Below are positions 1 to 9,656 of a stretch of 64,000 bases of DNA, piece by piece. Below the pieces are notes generated by a model that had not been told where the DNA came from, did not search any database, and saw nothing but the letters and a program-made list of their open reading frames with translations. Numbering within the stretch: the first letter of the stretch is position 1; each line of letters starts with the position of its first letter. This DNA comes from Antedon mediterranea (Eukaryota > Echinodermata > Crinoidea > Comatulida > Antedonidae), in NCBI RefSeq assembly GCF_964355755.1, contig NC_092673.1, forward strand, positions 22,137,001 through 22,201,000. Reading direction: 5' to 3'. Both the position numbers and the translations under genes were made by a program.

Positions 1-36
1 TGCGAAAAAGACCAAATCATGACTGTTTCATGGTAA

Positions 37-657
37 GTGGCAAATGAAAACAAGCAGAGCTTAGAAATAAGTGGATCCGTATTGGAGGAAGTTGACAATT
101 TCATGTACCTTGGTGCCAGGATACAAGGAGATGGAGATAACACCAAAGAAATCAGAAGCAGATTGGCCATGGGATTGCAAGCTCTCACTGGGATGGAAAA
201 GCTGTGGCGTGGACAAAACAAAGTGACCAAGTTGCGCATTCTCAAAGCATGTGTCTTTACAGTGGCCAAATATGCCTGCGAGACTTGGGTACTGCGCAAG
301 AGGGATGAAAAATTCATCACAGCCTTTGAAAACAAATGCTACCAAAGGATCTTCCGAGTCCCATGGACTCAACACCGCACAACTGATAACATAAGAAAGG
401 AGCTTAGAGTATCCAATGACTGGTTGCTGCAGTATATTAAAAAGCAGAAATTGTGCTATTTTGGTCACATTAAGCGGCAAGATGGAATGGAGAAGAGAGT
501 GTTGGAGACTTATATTCCAGGGAAGAGAAGAAGAGGAAGACCAAGATGCAAATGGGAAAAGACTATAACAGATGTGTTTGGCTCTATGGAGCAAGCAAGT
601 AGGATGTCAGAAGACAGGAGATGGTTTCAGAATACTGTTAGAGAAGCCACGCTCTGA
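37..657 (+). pseudogene. LINE ORF2 C-terminal fragment
   Basis: This is the tail of a non-LTR retrotransposon reverse transcriptase. The frame is open from about 37 to the TGA at 655-657 and carries family landmarks: YLGARIQGDG near residue 24, an FxNKCYQRIFRVPWTQH stretch near residue 97, YFGHIKRQDG near residue 140, and a GKRRRGRPRCKWEKTI motif near residue 163. The catalytic RT core is not in the window, so this is a 5'-truncated copy or the window edge. The clade cannot be fixed by eye; RTE or jockey-like LINEs have similar tails. No poly(A) tail or target duplication was identified; the next 200 bases are AT-rich and featureless. Confidence 0.8.
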
Positions 658-858
658 TCAGAGTTTGCTTTGACGACGAAGATGATTCATCGACTGATTG
701 ATATGGCCTACAACATTTGACGAAACATTTGATATTAGAACAAATATTGGAATGTGTAAATTAGTCAATTTAAATGTTAATTAAAAAATAATAAATTAGA
801 TTGAAGACCCATTCCCTACAATTGTTGACATTTTGTAAAAATAATGCATAGGCCTAAG

Positions 859-1039
859 TGTAGAAAATCGATGTTCTTAAAGTCATTTTCATTGTTTATT
901 AAAGTTGTTTATCATACGGGTCACGACATGCCGTCATACGATCCCCAGACACGCACATGATCGTAAGAGTTAAAATAATAAACTGATTAGTATTAAAGCA
1001 TCATTTGGTCTACTCGTCTTATTTCTACAATAGTTTACA
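859..1039 (+). repeat. Gypsy 5' LTR
   Basis: 181 bp, TG...CA. It matches 5142-5274 apart from a 48-bp block after CACATG that the 3' copy lacks. Confidence 0.9.
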
Positions 1040-1055
1040 TGGTGTCAGAATGGGC
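1040..1055 (+). promoter_or_regulatory. Gypsy primer-binding site
   Basis: TGGTGTCAGAATGGG follows the LTR end directly. TGGTGTCAGAA is a common primer-binding start in Ty3/Gypsy elements; the matching tRNA was not determined. Confidence 0.6.
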
Positions 1056-1690
1056 GAGACCTTTAGGAGACCTAACCAACTAAGTTTTGAAAGAAACGTT
1101 GCCGAAAATTGGTGAAAATTCGAACTAGATTTTGACGTGTATCTAGCAGCCGCTCACGGTACAAAAAATGACAAGGAGAAGTGCTTCATATTTCTAACTA
1201 TAGCAGGCGAGGAGGCAATCGAACGCTACAGGTTATTTGATTTTGAGAACGAAGAAGCAAAGCTAAACCTTGACGTTGTAAAGAAAAATTCAAAGCACAT
1301 TGCGCACCACAGAGAAACATTGTCATTGAAAGGCACAAGTTTAACACAACAAATAAGAGTAGTGGAGAATCTATACAAATATACGTCGCCACACTCAAGA
1401 AATTAGCAGGCACGGACGAATTTGTTGAGTTACGAGATGAGTTAATCAGAGATAGAATAGTCGTAGGGATAGACAACGATAGGGTCAGAAAGGCCCTCCT
1501 CCAAGAAAAAGACCTAAAACTAGAAAAAGCTATACAAATCTGCCAAATACACGAGGCCACTGACAAATCAAGTGAAATGCTTACTGGTGCTATGACCAAT
1601 TCAGTAGAAAAGTTGACCATCTCAAGTACACCAACAGGTAATAACAACAATATTAGTAGTACCACTAGGCCTAGTCCAAACTCATAGATT
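1049..1690 (+). pseudogene. Gypsy gag remnant
   Basis: Capsid-like gag of the Gypsy element. An ATG at 1049 opens a frame that meets a TGA near 1110, continues in the same frame to a TAG at about 1404-1406, and then carries on in another frame up to stops near 1685. Recognisable pieces are LSFERNVAENW, then FELDFDVYLAAAHGTKND and a long charged helical region. This is the usual beginning of invertebrate Gypsy gag. Stops and at least one shift make it non-functional. Confidence 0.75.
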
Positions 1691-2270
1691 AAAGACTGTA
1701 CTTGCTGTGGAAAATCACAATCTCGTAGAAACTGCCCGGCATTTAGTGCCAGGTGCAGAAAATATGACAGGACAGGTCATTTTGCTATATTATGTCAAAG
1801 CAGAACAGCAAATCGGCACTATGCAGGAGCGAAGGCGTCCAAGCTACTCGCGTTACAAAAACATCCAAGAAATTAGCCAATTGCCTGAAAGTGACGAGTG
1901 TGATTATGAAATGGAACAAATTGACCCAGTAATTGAAATCGACCTAGTACTCAATAAGGCAAATGGTATCAAGGTTAACGTCACCACACGCAGCAAACCT
2001 CTAACTCTAAAGTTAGACACAGGTGCCAAGTGTAATGTCTTACCATATCAGATGATACAAGGTATTGGACAAGAAGCTGCAATTGACAGCACAAAGCGTG
2101 CCAGCCTAAGAGCTTTCGGTAGTACAATTATTCATACAATGGGACAAATAAACCTACCAATAACTGTCGCTGGTAAAACATACAACACAAGCTTATACAT
2201 AGTGAAAGAAAACTGCTCACCCATTCTAGGACTTGACGACTCTCTGATACTGAACCTCATAACTATCTGA
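1690..2270 (+). pseudogene. Gypsy zinc knuckles and aspartic protease
   Basis: Starting near 1690, one frame encodes two CCHC-type knuckles (cysteines of CTCCGKSQ... then CRKYDRTGHFAILC). A second frame (1707-2270) encodes an aspartic protease with the active-site motif LDTGAKCNVL near residue 109 and the flap/dimer region ending SPILGLDDSL. Nucleic-acid binding and Gag-Pol cleavage are the family roles. The knuckles and protease are in different frames, so a frameshift separates them. Confidence 0.8.
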
Positions 2271-2298
2271 AGCTCCTGAGATTACAAAGTTTTCAGAA

Positions 2299-3669
2299 GT
2301 GTTTGATGGCAAATTAGGCAAATTGCCTTTAAAATATAAAATGAAAATTGATCCAGATATACCACCAATCATTCGACCACCAAGGCGTGTGCCCAAACCC
2401 ATGGAAGAAAAAGTAAAAACCGAGCTTAAGAGAATTACAGATCTTGGTGTCATAACACCAGTAGAAGAAGCCACCGATTGGGTTTCTTCAATGGTTGCAA
2501 CCAAAAAGAAAAACACTGATGACATAAGATTATGTATCGATCTCCGTGATCTAAACAAAGCCTTAAAAAGGCCACACCACCCCATGCGTACAATAAAACA
2601 AGCGACAATGAATCTTGCAAACTGTAAGGTTTTTACTGTGCTCGATGCTAAATGGCAGATTCCACTCGATGATGAATCAACAAACCTGACCTGTTTTAAC
2701 ACTCCACTGGGAAGATTCAAATACGTACGGCTACCATACAGAGTAAACAGTGGAAGCGAAGTATACCAAAGGGCAATTGAGACACTTTTCGAAGGATACC
2801 CATGCGAAATAATAGTGGATGACCTTCTAATAGGAGGAATTGACATGGCGGATCACAATTAGAAGCTAGACAAAGTTTTAACTAGAAACCTAAAACTGAA
2901 CAAGGCCAAATGCAGATTCAGAACAAGCCAAGTATCTTACGTTGGACACCTAATAACTAAAGATGGAATCAAACCAGACCCGACAAAAGTCCAAGAAATT
3001 GTTGAAATACCACCACCTGAAAACCAAACCGAGCTGAGCAGGTTTTTGGGAATGCTAAACTATCTGTCCAAGTTCGTAGACACCAACTTCAGTGAAATGA
3101 CAGCCCCACTACGAGAGCTGCTTCGTCAGGACGTAATATGGAAATGGGAACCACATCATCAAAGCTCATTTGAAAGATTAAAGCAAAAGCTAATCTCACC
3201 ACCAGTCCTTGCATTTTACGATGTGAATAAAGAAATCACACTAACTTGTGACGCCTCAAAGTATGGACTGGGTTGTGGTTGCCTACAAGAACGAAAACCA
3301 ATTGCCTTTGCCTCAAGAACAATGACAAGCACAGAACAAAACTATGCACAAATCGAAAAAGAGCTATTAAGTATTGTGTTTGCTACGGCAAAATTTCACC
3401 AATACATCTATGAAAAGCATGTTACCATCGAAACAGACCATCAGCCACTTGTAACCATAATGAAAAAACTTTTACACAAGGCCCCAGCAAGACTTCAAAA
3501 GATGATGATGCAACTTCTTCTCTACGATTTTACACTTGTTTATAAAAGAGGTTCTGAATTACACCTGGCAGACACTCTGTCAAGAGCACCCTGCAAGTCA
3601 ACAGAACACATCAATCTTGAATATGAGGTAAATGACATTATCACAAATATCAGAGCGGCGAAAAGATGA
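2299..3669 (+). pseudogene. Gypsy reverse transcriptase and RNase H
   Basis: The RT fingers and palm are seen at 2299-2862, with the dyad in the variant form IIVDDLL near residue 173 and LRDLNKALKRP upstream. A TAG at 2860-2862 interrupts the frame. Reading continues through YVGHLITKDG near 2940 to RNase H at about 3046-3669, which shows LTCDASKYGLGCG, IEKELLSIVFA and IETDHQPL and ends with LADTLSRAP. Order and motifs are typical Ty3/Gypsy. The stop kills the copy. Confidence 0.9.
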
Positions 3670-4688
3670 ATTAAAAGCAGCTACAATCAAAGACGAAGAA
3701 ATGCAGCTTCTTAAAAATGTTATTATGAAAGGGTGGCCGACTAGGCAATTGAACTGCCCGATCGAAATTCGGAAATTCTTTCCATACAGAGACGAACTAA
3801 CAGTTCAAGACAACATTATACTGAAGTCTCACAAAGCCATGATTCCCAAATCACTGCAACAGGAATATGTTAGTCCTTCATGGTGGACATATTGGGGTAG
3901 AAGCGACAACGAGGCGTGCAAGGGCCATCGTCTACTGGCCCACAATGCAGAGTGACATACACAAATTTGTAGAGAACTGTAAAATATGCAATGCACTAAA
4001 ACCACATCAACAAAAGGAACCACTGAAATTGCACCATATTCCAGACCTTCCTTGGCAGATCGTAGCATCTGACCTGTTTGAGTGGAACAACAAACACTAT
4101 GTTGTCATCGTCGACTCATATTCTGGATGGTTTGATTTCAATTCACTGCATGATATGAGAAGTGAAAGTGTGATTGTAAAACTAAAGCGAAGCTTTAGCA
4201 CCCATGGAATACCAAGTTTGTTAATAACCGACAATGGCGGACAGTATGCATCTCACCAGTTTGCAAAGTTTGTTGAAGATTGGGGTATTAGACATATAAC
4301 TTCAATCCCGGAGTATCCAAAATCCAATGGCCTTGCAGAAAATGATGTCAAGCAAGCAAAAGCTCTTCTAGAAAAAACGAGACAGGATGGTTCTGATATC
4401 TATCTCAACCTGTTGAATCTGAGAAACGACCCACGTGACAATGACCTCCAATCACCAACACAAAGACTTATGTCACGGACAACCAGAAGCACTGTGTATA
4501 CAGCTAGACAGCACTTGCTTGCGGTAAAAGAACAACCACCAAACACCGCAACAGAAACTGAATCAACCATGAACGAACCTGAAGATAACACATACATGGA
4601 ACCAACTCAACATAATGCACACATGACAGATGACCAAGAGAAAGAATTTCTCCCAAACATACAGACAAGAAGTGGCAGACTTGTTTAA
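3632..4688 (+). pseudogene. Gypsy integrase
   Basis: An overlapping frame at 3632-3955 and a second at 3867-4688 carry the integrase. The H2C2 zinc-binding region is HGGHIGVEATTRRAR with CKICNAL downstream. The catalytic core contains D in IVDSYSGW, D in ITDNGGQYAS and E in SNGLAENDVK. The shift between frames near 3880 breaks the protein. The C-terminus is low-complexity and ends at TAA 4686-4688. Confidence 0.88.
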
Positions 4689-4962
4689 ACACGCCAGCAT
4701 ACCTTAAAGACTATGAATGGTAACGCCATAAGGGCAGAATAATCCCTTGTTACCAGGATCGACCTTAGGATAGTCCACCCAAAGGTCAAAGTTCTATCAT
4801 TGCCTTCAAGAACGATTGTTGAAATTTGTTTTGTTTTTGTCGTTGGCGGACAGTACTTTTCTGTAATTGTTTTTTAAATATTATAATGACAATATCATAT
4901 TAACAAATGTTATTATGCCTTAAACCAATACACCATTGAAACTGTTAAGCATATTGAATCAG

Positions 4963-5043
4963 AAGCTGTCCGATCAGGACAGCGAAACTTTCAAGGTTAG
5001 TTTTACTAATTATTGGTTTGGAAAAAAGAATATTTCCAATATA
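4963..5043 (+). mobile_element. Penelope-like pLTR fragment, 13-bp target duplication
   Basis: These 81 bases match the 3' part of the Penelope-like pLTR at 13796-13876. They are bracketed by the direct repeat CATATTGAATCAG (4950-4962 and 5044-5056). The insertion starts exactly at the stem of the hammerhead-like hairpin, so it is an extremely 5'-truncated copy inside the Gypsy element. Confidence 0.8.
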
Positions 5044-5130
5044 CATATTGAATCAGTGTGATCTGCTATCAGTCACACCCAAGTTAAATGCTATTGATGA
5101 TAATAATAAGTTTAGCCATGCATCCAGCTT

Positions 5131-5141
5131 GGAAGGAAAGA
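5131..5141 (+). promoter_or_regulatory. Gypsy polypurine tract
   Basis: GGAAGGAAAGA lies immediately before the TG of the 3' LTR; family role is plus-strand priming. Confidence 0.65.
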
Positions 5142-5274
5142 TGTAGAACATCGATGTTCTTAAAGTCATTTTCATTGTTTATTAAAGTTGTTTATCATAC
5201 GGGTCACGACATGCCGTCATACGATCCCCAGACACGCACATGGTCTACTCGTCTTATTTCTACAATAGTTTACA
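5142..5274 (+). repeat. Gypsy 3' LTR
   Basis: 133 bp, TG...CA, followed by CTAAG. It has an internal 48-bp deletion relative to the 5' LTR. Confidence 0.9.
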
Positions 5275-5279
5275 CTAAG

Positions 5280-5699
5280 TAAGTAGCTCGCAGTAAATGT
5301 CCTCTCGTGGACGGTATTTAGGGATTCATAGATTTCGATCCAAAAGTATGGAACGCAAAAAGTGAAAATGAAGGGGATTGATAAAATAATATTTCTTCAC
5401 AATTTTTTAACTATGAATAATTCTAATTTTTAATGAATATTAATATTTAGACAATAATATATTTAGCAAAAAAAAATAAGAATGATTTCACCAACTTTCC
5501 TTCATTTACGTTTATTAAAATTGCACAATTGAAAACAATTCGTAGCTGCCCCTCTCTGCGCCTTTGGCAACTTTTTCTATATCTACAACTGCTACGTGTT
5601 TTCGCTGACCGGGGGATTCCCCTTTTTAAAAAACGCAAATCATGGACAAAAATGATATGTACGATCATTTTTTCTATTGCCAAATGGTGGAACGTGTGA
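5280..5699. other. AT-rich spacer, no gene seen
   Basis: No coding pattern, splice-flanked exon or repeat copy was recognised here. It is the flank between the Gypsy element and the LTR at 5700. Confidence 0.5.
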
Positions 5700-5827
5700 T
5701 GTTTAATGATAGGACACAATACACAATCAATAAACACGTGTATCAACGGTAGCCATTATCACTACTCTGCTGAGTACTTTATTCAATCATACTCTAGAGG
5801 GCAGTGTTGTAAGAATACAACATTACA
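5700..5827 (-). repeat. 3' LTR of minus-strand Gypsy remnant
   Basis: On the minus strand a purine tract AAAGGGGGAGA (plus 5828-5838) is followed by a TG...CA segment of 128 bp. It carries an AATAAA-like signal. It lies downstream of the minus-strand integrase at 6773-7660, with only a MITE between, so it is best read as that element's 3' LTR. The second LTR is not in the window. Confidence 0.65.
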
Positions 5828-5950
5828 TCTCCCCCTTTCTAGAAATATAGTGTGTCACATGAATTCTAATTTTAATTATATGGTTTATGTCCTAGGGTCA
5901 AAGGTGAAGTTATGAGTCACTATTATTGAAGTATTGTGTTACATATTAAT

Positions 5951-6673
5951 TACAGTGCTAACAAGGCCATATAGATGGCTGCAGTCGCGTGCTCATTAGT
6001 GTTTACCGACCGACCGACCAACCTACCAACTGACCGAAATTACTGAACATGTTTAAAAATGTTGAAATTTTTAAAAACATCTATATTTTTTAAATTTACA
6101 CGTGCGTAGCCTGTCACTTTTGACGTGTTCGTATAACGTAATTTCGAGTTGAAAAGTCAAGAAAACAGAAATCGGGCAAAAAGAGTGCGCAATAACATTT
6201 AACGCGCAAAAATCTGCGCACTCATAGCAATTTTGTAAACGCTTAAAATTGCCTGAAACATACTCTTATTTCATCGAAAATAAATTTTGAAAATTTTAAG
6301 CGCGCGTACGCATGCGTTACATGCGCTACGCACGTAATTGTATTGCCATATGATGATTTATGCCCTGAAATTTATGAGTACCAAATTTTATTTAATTGTG
6401 ATTCATGGTTGTGAAGATATGATTACAAACGTGATTTCGTTAAATCGTGCGTAGACCGCGTAATTTTTTATTGCGCACCGTGAAAACATAACCACATCGA
6501 TTCCTGGCCATAAGGAATATACTGTGAAAAATTGACTTAGCTAGATTAAACTGATATCAAGATAAGGTCAGAAAGCGATAAAACGCATAGTGATACCGGA
6601 CCGACAGACAGACCGACAGACCGACCGACCGACCGACATAGTGAACTATAGAGTCGTGTCCACGCGACTAATA
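5951..6673. mobile_element. Interspersed repeat with CCGA microsatellites at both ends
   Basis: The left end ACAAGGCCATATAGATGGC...AGTCGCGTG leads into (CCGA)n at about 6005. The right end has (GACC)n at about 6598-6640 and CACGCGACT, the reverse complement of AGTCGCGTG. The left end recurs at 11094. There is no coding capacity. It appears inserted in the 3' untranslated part of the minus-strand Gypsy remnant. Confidence 0.6.
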
Positions 6674-6772
6674 AAAACTAAAACTAATAAAACATAGTAA
6701 TCATCATGATTGGTTTGTCACAGTATTCATTTGTTTGTAGATTAACTAAACATAATCATTCTTTGTTCTAAA

Positions 6773-8290
6773 TCACTCTTTCTTATCTATCATGCACTGT
6801 TCAATTAATCGTTCTGGTTTCTGTGTTGATCGCTTTGTTCTCTTATTTCCTTCTTCATCATCTCCCCTTTTCTTACTCTGAAACTGTTCTACGTTTGAAT
6901 CTAAATGTACTTTCTTGAAAAACGAAGAGTTTCTTGTGATATCACCATCCGGTCCGCGAGCTGTTATCATACTGCGATTTTTCGCAACAACTTTCATCAT
7001 TATTGGAGCATATGGTGTTGCCAACTTGTGTGTTTGCTTTTGTCTAACGAGCACTTTATTGTTGATCTGAATGTTGGAGTGTTTTACCTTTCTTTTATCA
7101 TCCGCAGTCTCTTTGATTTTACACTTTTGACTTTCATCTCGTGTTTGCATTAAGTGTGGTTGAAATGTTGGATGCTTTTGGTCTAACACTGGTAACTTTG
7201 TTCTAATTGGACGGCCAAATAATGCGGTAGCAGGTGGAACGTTTGTAGTGCTATGAGGAGTGGACCTGTAACTCCTTAGAAAAGCGTGCATATCTTTTTG
7301 CCATTGGTTGGAAGTGTGTAGTAGTTTCTTGAATGTTTTGACAAATCGCTCGGCTTCACCGTTGGCTTCTGGCCAAAGTGGAGTAACTTTGCGATGCTTG
7401 AAACCAAACTGCTGAGCAAAACGTTGGAACTCGAAACTGTTAAAGGGTGGACCATTGTCTGTCTTGACCACCTTTGGTATACCAAACATTGAAAATACTT
7501 TATCTAATTTTGGAATCACAACTTTAGCTGCTGTGGAGTGAACAACTTCCACTACCGGATATCTTGAATATTCATCGACAATGATCAATGCATATTTAGT
7601 GCCCACCTGTGCAAAATCCATACAAATTTCTTGCCATGGTCCTTCTGGCAACTGTGTCATACGCAGCGGTTCTCTTTGTTTTGAAGTTGTGGCAATTTGG
7701 CACTCAACACACTTTTAACTGTATTTTCTGAAAGACTGTCCATTTTGGGAAACCATACTTTGTCTTGAAGAAGCGATTTTGTTTTAACAATGCCCTGATG
7801 GCCCTCATGTGCCAATGCAACAACACGGTTTTGCAGACTTTCTGGAATCACTATTATGTGACCACGTAGAATTAAGTTGTCAAACAAGGTTAGTTCATCG
7901 CGAACAAAGGCAAATCTCTTGACAATGTCATTTTTCCATGCAGCTGGTGAGTTTGCCATTATAGCTTTTTTAACAGCTTGAAGAGTCACATCATCATTTG
8001 TGGCTTTGCTAACTTCTTCTACTGAAAGTGCAAGTGGCATAGCAGAATTGACTACATATAATGCATGTTTTAATTCACCTGAGCGACTCACAAAATCATC
8101 ATTATCTTGTGACGTCACATCTTGACACATAGTCTGCAGGATTGTTCTTTCCCTTTTCATAGTATACCGTGAAGTCAAAGCATTGGAGTCTCAATCTCCA
8201 ATTTTCAATTCTTGTTGATGCTTCAGACCGCGGGTTGTTGAAAATTGCCAACAGTGGCTTATGATCAGTAACAACACTGAAATGTTTTGA
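6773..8290 (-). pseudogene. Ty3/Gypsy RNase H-integrase remnant (minus strand)
   Basis: The minus strand encodes the end of RNase H (VVTDHKPLLAIFNNP near 8280-8230, ending FDFTVY), then a linker and H2C2 region (8178-7657: HEGHQGIVKTKSLL then CQ/CVL-type cysteines), then an integrase core (7660-6773) with D in LIIVDEYSRYP, D in VKTDNGPPFN and E in EANGEAERFV, and a basic C-terminal domain. A frame break lies at about 7660. The RT and gag are missing: the copy is 5'-truncated at about 8290. It is a different family from the element at 859-5274. Confidence 0.85.
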
Positions 8291-9530
8291 CTTGGGGGCC
8301 GACTTGACATGGGGCCGACTTGACTTTGGCCGAGACGGTTTGGGGCCTACTTTACCTGCACCCTAGCTAGGCTTATTTTTGTAGGCCTGGCCTAGTTGTA
8401 AACAGCAGCGACGTACGGACATTGTACGCTAGCTATGGGCCTAGCCTGACGTTGTCTAGTTGCTGCATTAATTGTCTTTTTGTTTTTGCCAGTATCCGTT
8501 AATACCTAATAATAATTTTTAAAAATAGTTTTGGTCCTACTGACATTTTAGAGTGAAACATTCTAACCACCCTGTGATGAACTGAATAGTAATTCAATTT
8601 TAAAATATAAAGATGAAGAAATCATCCTCGGCGTGGTTTTGGTAGTCCAAAGAGTCACGATACAATCTAACATTTGTTTTCTTTTTTGAAAGCAAAATAT
8701 CTATTATTATTGCTACTAATTTTTTCGCGTATTTTACGTATCTCCTCTGAAACCACTGAACGGTACGCGTTCACATTTGGCACACTGATGTTTATTGATG
8801 GGCCGCACACTAAAAATGGCAAAAAATAACAGTAATTTGACGTCTCAGCGGCCATGACTGGGAAGAATTTTTGTGAAGTCACGTTGTCTCTAGAGGGTAT
8901 TCAGTTGCATGTCAACAGGTTGAGGTCACACACAAACAGCACATTAAAGTTCAAAATTTACCGTTTTTAAATGGGCATGTGAATCATAATTAAAGAACTA
9001 TTTTAATTTGTATGTATTTTTGCAATTAAAGGACATCTTTTTAATAATTAATCATAAATATATCTGAAGAAAGAACAATGATTAATTTTAAAATGTCGAG
9101 CAGCGTTTTTTAGAAGAATATTTCTAGTATTCGTTTAAACCCTAGTGCACCTATACCGTAGTTGATAACAAATGATGAGATATAGTACAGCGAATTTCTG
9201 TTTACTAATTTATTAAATTTTGGAAATGGATTCATTTATAGAAATAACTGAGCCGAGTTTGCAGAAAATGAATATAAAATTCCAAGCATTCTTTATCCAT
9301 TATTTTCAAATAAACACATTGATTTAATTAAGGACAATTTTTCTGCTAAGACGGTTTGATAAATAAGCTTAAGTTATTTGCTTAAGCACTTCTTAAATAT
9401 TTCAGCTTAAGCAAAAATATAAGCAAATATTGATAAATGCCAACCCTGGTACTATAAAGTTAAGTGTATTTGCTATGAACTTTTTATTTGCTTTAAAAAA
9501 AATCCATTCACTCAAGATATATGATACTAC
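8291..9530. other. Intergenic or intronic DNA; short GGGCCGACTTGA repeats
   Basis: A short degenerate tandem GGGGCCGACTTGAC occurs at about 8296-8330 beside the Gypsy truncation point. The rest is AT-rich. No EGF-type exon was found here on the minus strand, so the EMI-EGF gene either ends at an unseen exon or continues beyond the TE block. Confidence 0.45.
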
Positions 9531-9656
9531 CTTCACAGTCACGCCCATTTGGTTTCAACACATATCCCGTGTTACATTCACAATAGTAACTTCCATCTGC
9601 CTCCCTGCATTGGTGTTCACAACCACCGTTGGTGTCTCTACATTCAGTGATGATAT
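9531..9656 (-). CDS. Exon: calcium-binding-type EGF domain
   Basis: 126 bp, phase 1-1, acceptor TTTTTAAAG and donor GTAGTA on the minus strand. Six cysteines in cbEGF spacing with NGGCEHQC and GYVLKPNG. The D-x-x-T-E-C start (DIITEC) suits a calcium-binding EGF, though the usual D/N-I/V-D-E core is weak. Confidence 0.85.

Larger units (their letters stand above)
859..5274 (+). mobile_element. Ty3/Gypsy LTR retrotransposon with both LTRs and target duplication
   Basis: A structurally complete but inactive Gypsy element. LTRs begin TG and end CA, and the 5-bp direct repeat CTAAG lies on both sides (854-858 and 5275-5279). A primer-binding-like TGGTGTCAGAATGGG starts one base after the 5' LTR and a purine tract (5131-5141) abuts the 3' LTR. 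Internal order is gag, zinc knuckles, protease, RT, RNase H, integrase, the usual Ty3/Gypsy order. Several in-frame stops and frameshifts separate the parts. The 3' LTR is 48 bp shorter than the 5' LTR and an 81-bp Penelope-like scrap has inserted upstream of it, so the copy is old. Confidence 0.92.

Noticed and set aside
61-594. 177-codon minus-strand frame opposite the LINE fragment
   Set aside because: Shadow of the LINE reading frame; the plus-strand frame has RT motifs.
5088-5282. 64-codon frame over the Gypsy 3' LTR
   Set aside because: It is LTR sequence; the same words occur in the 5' LTR.
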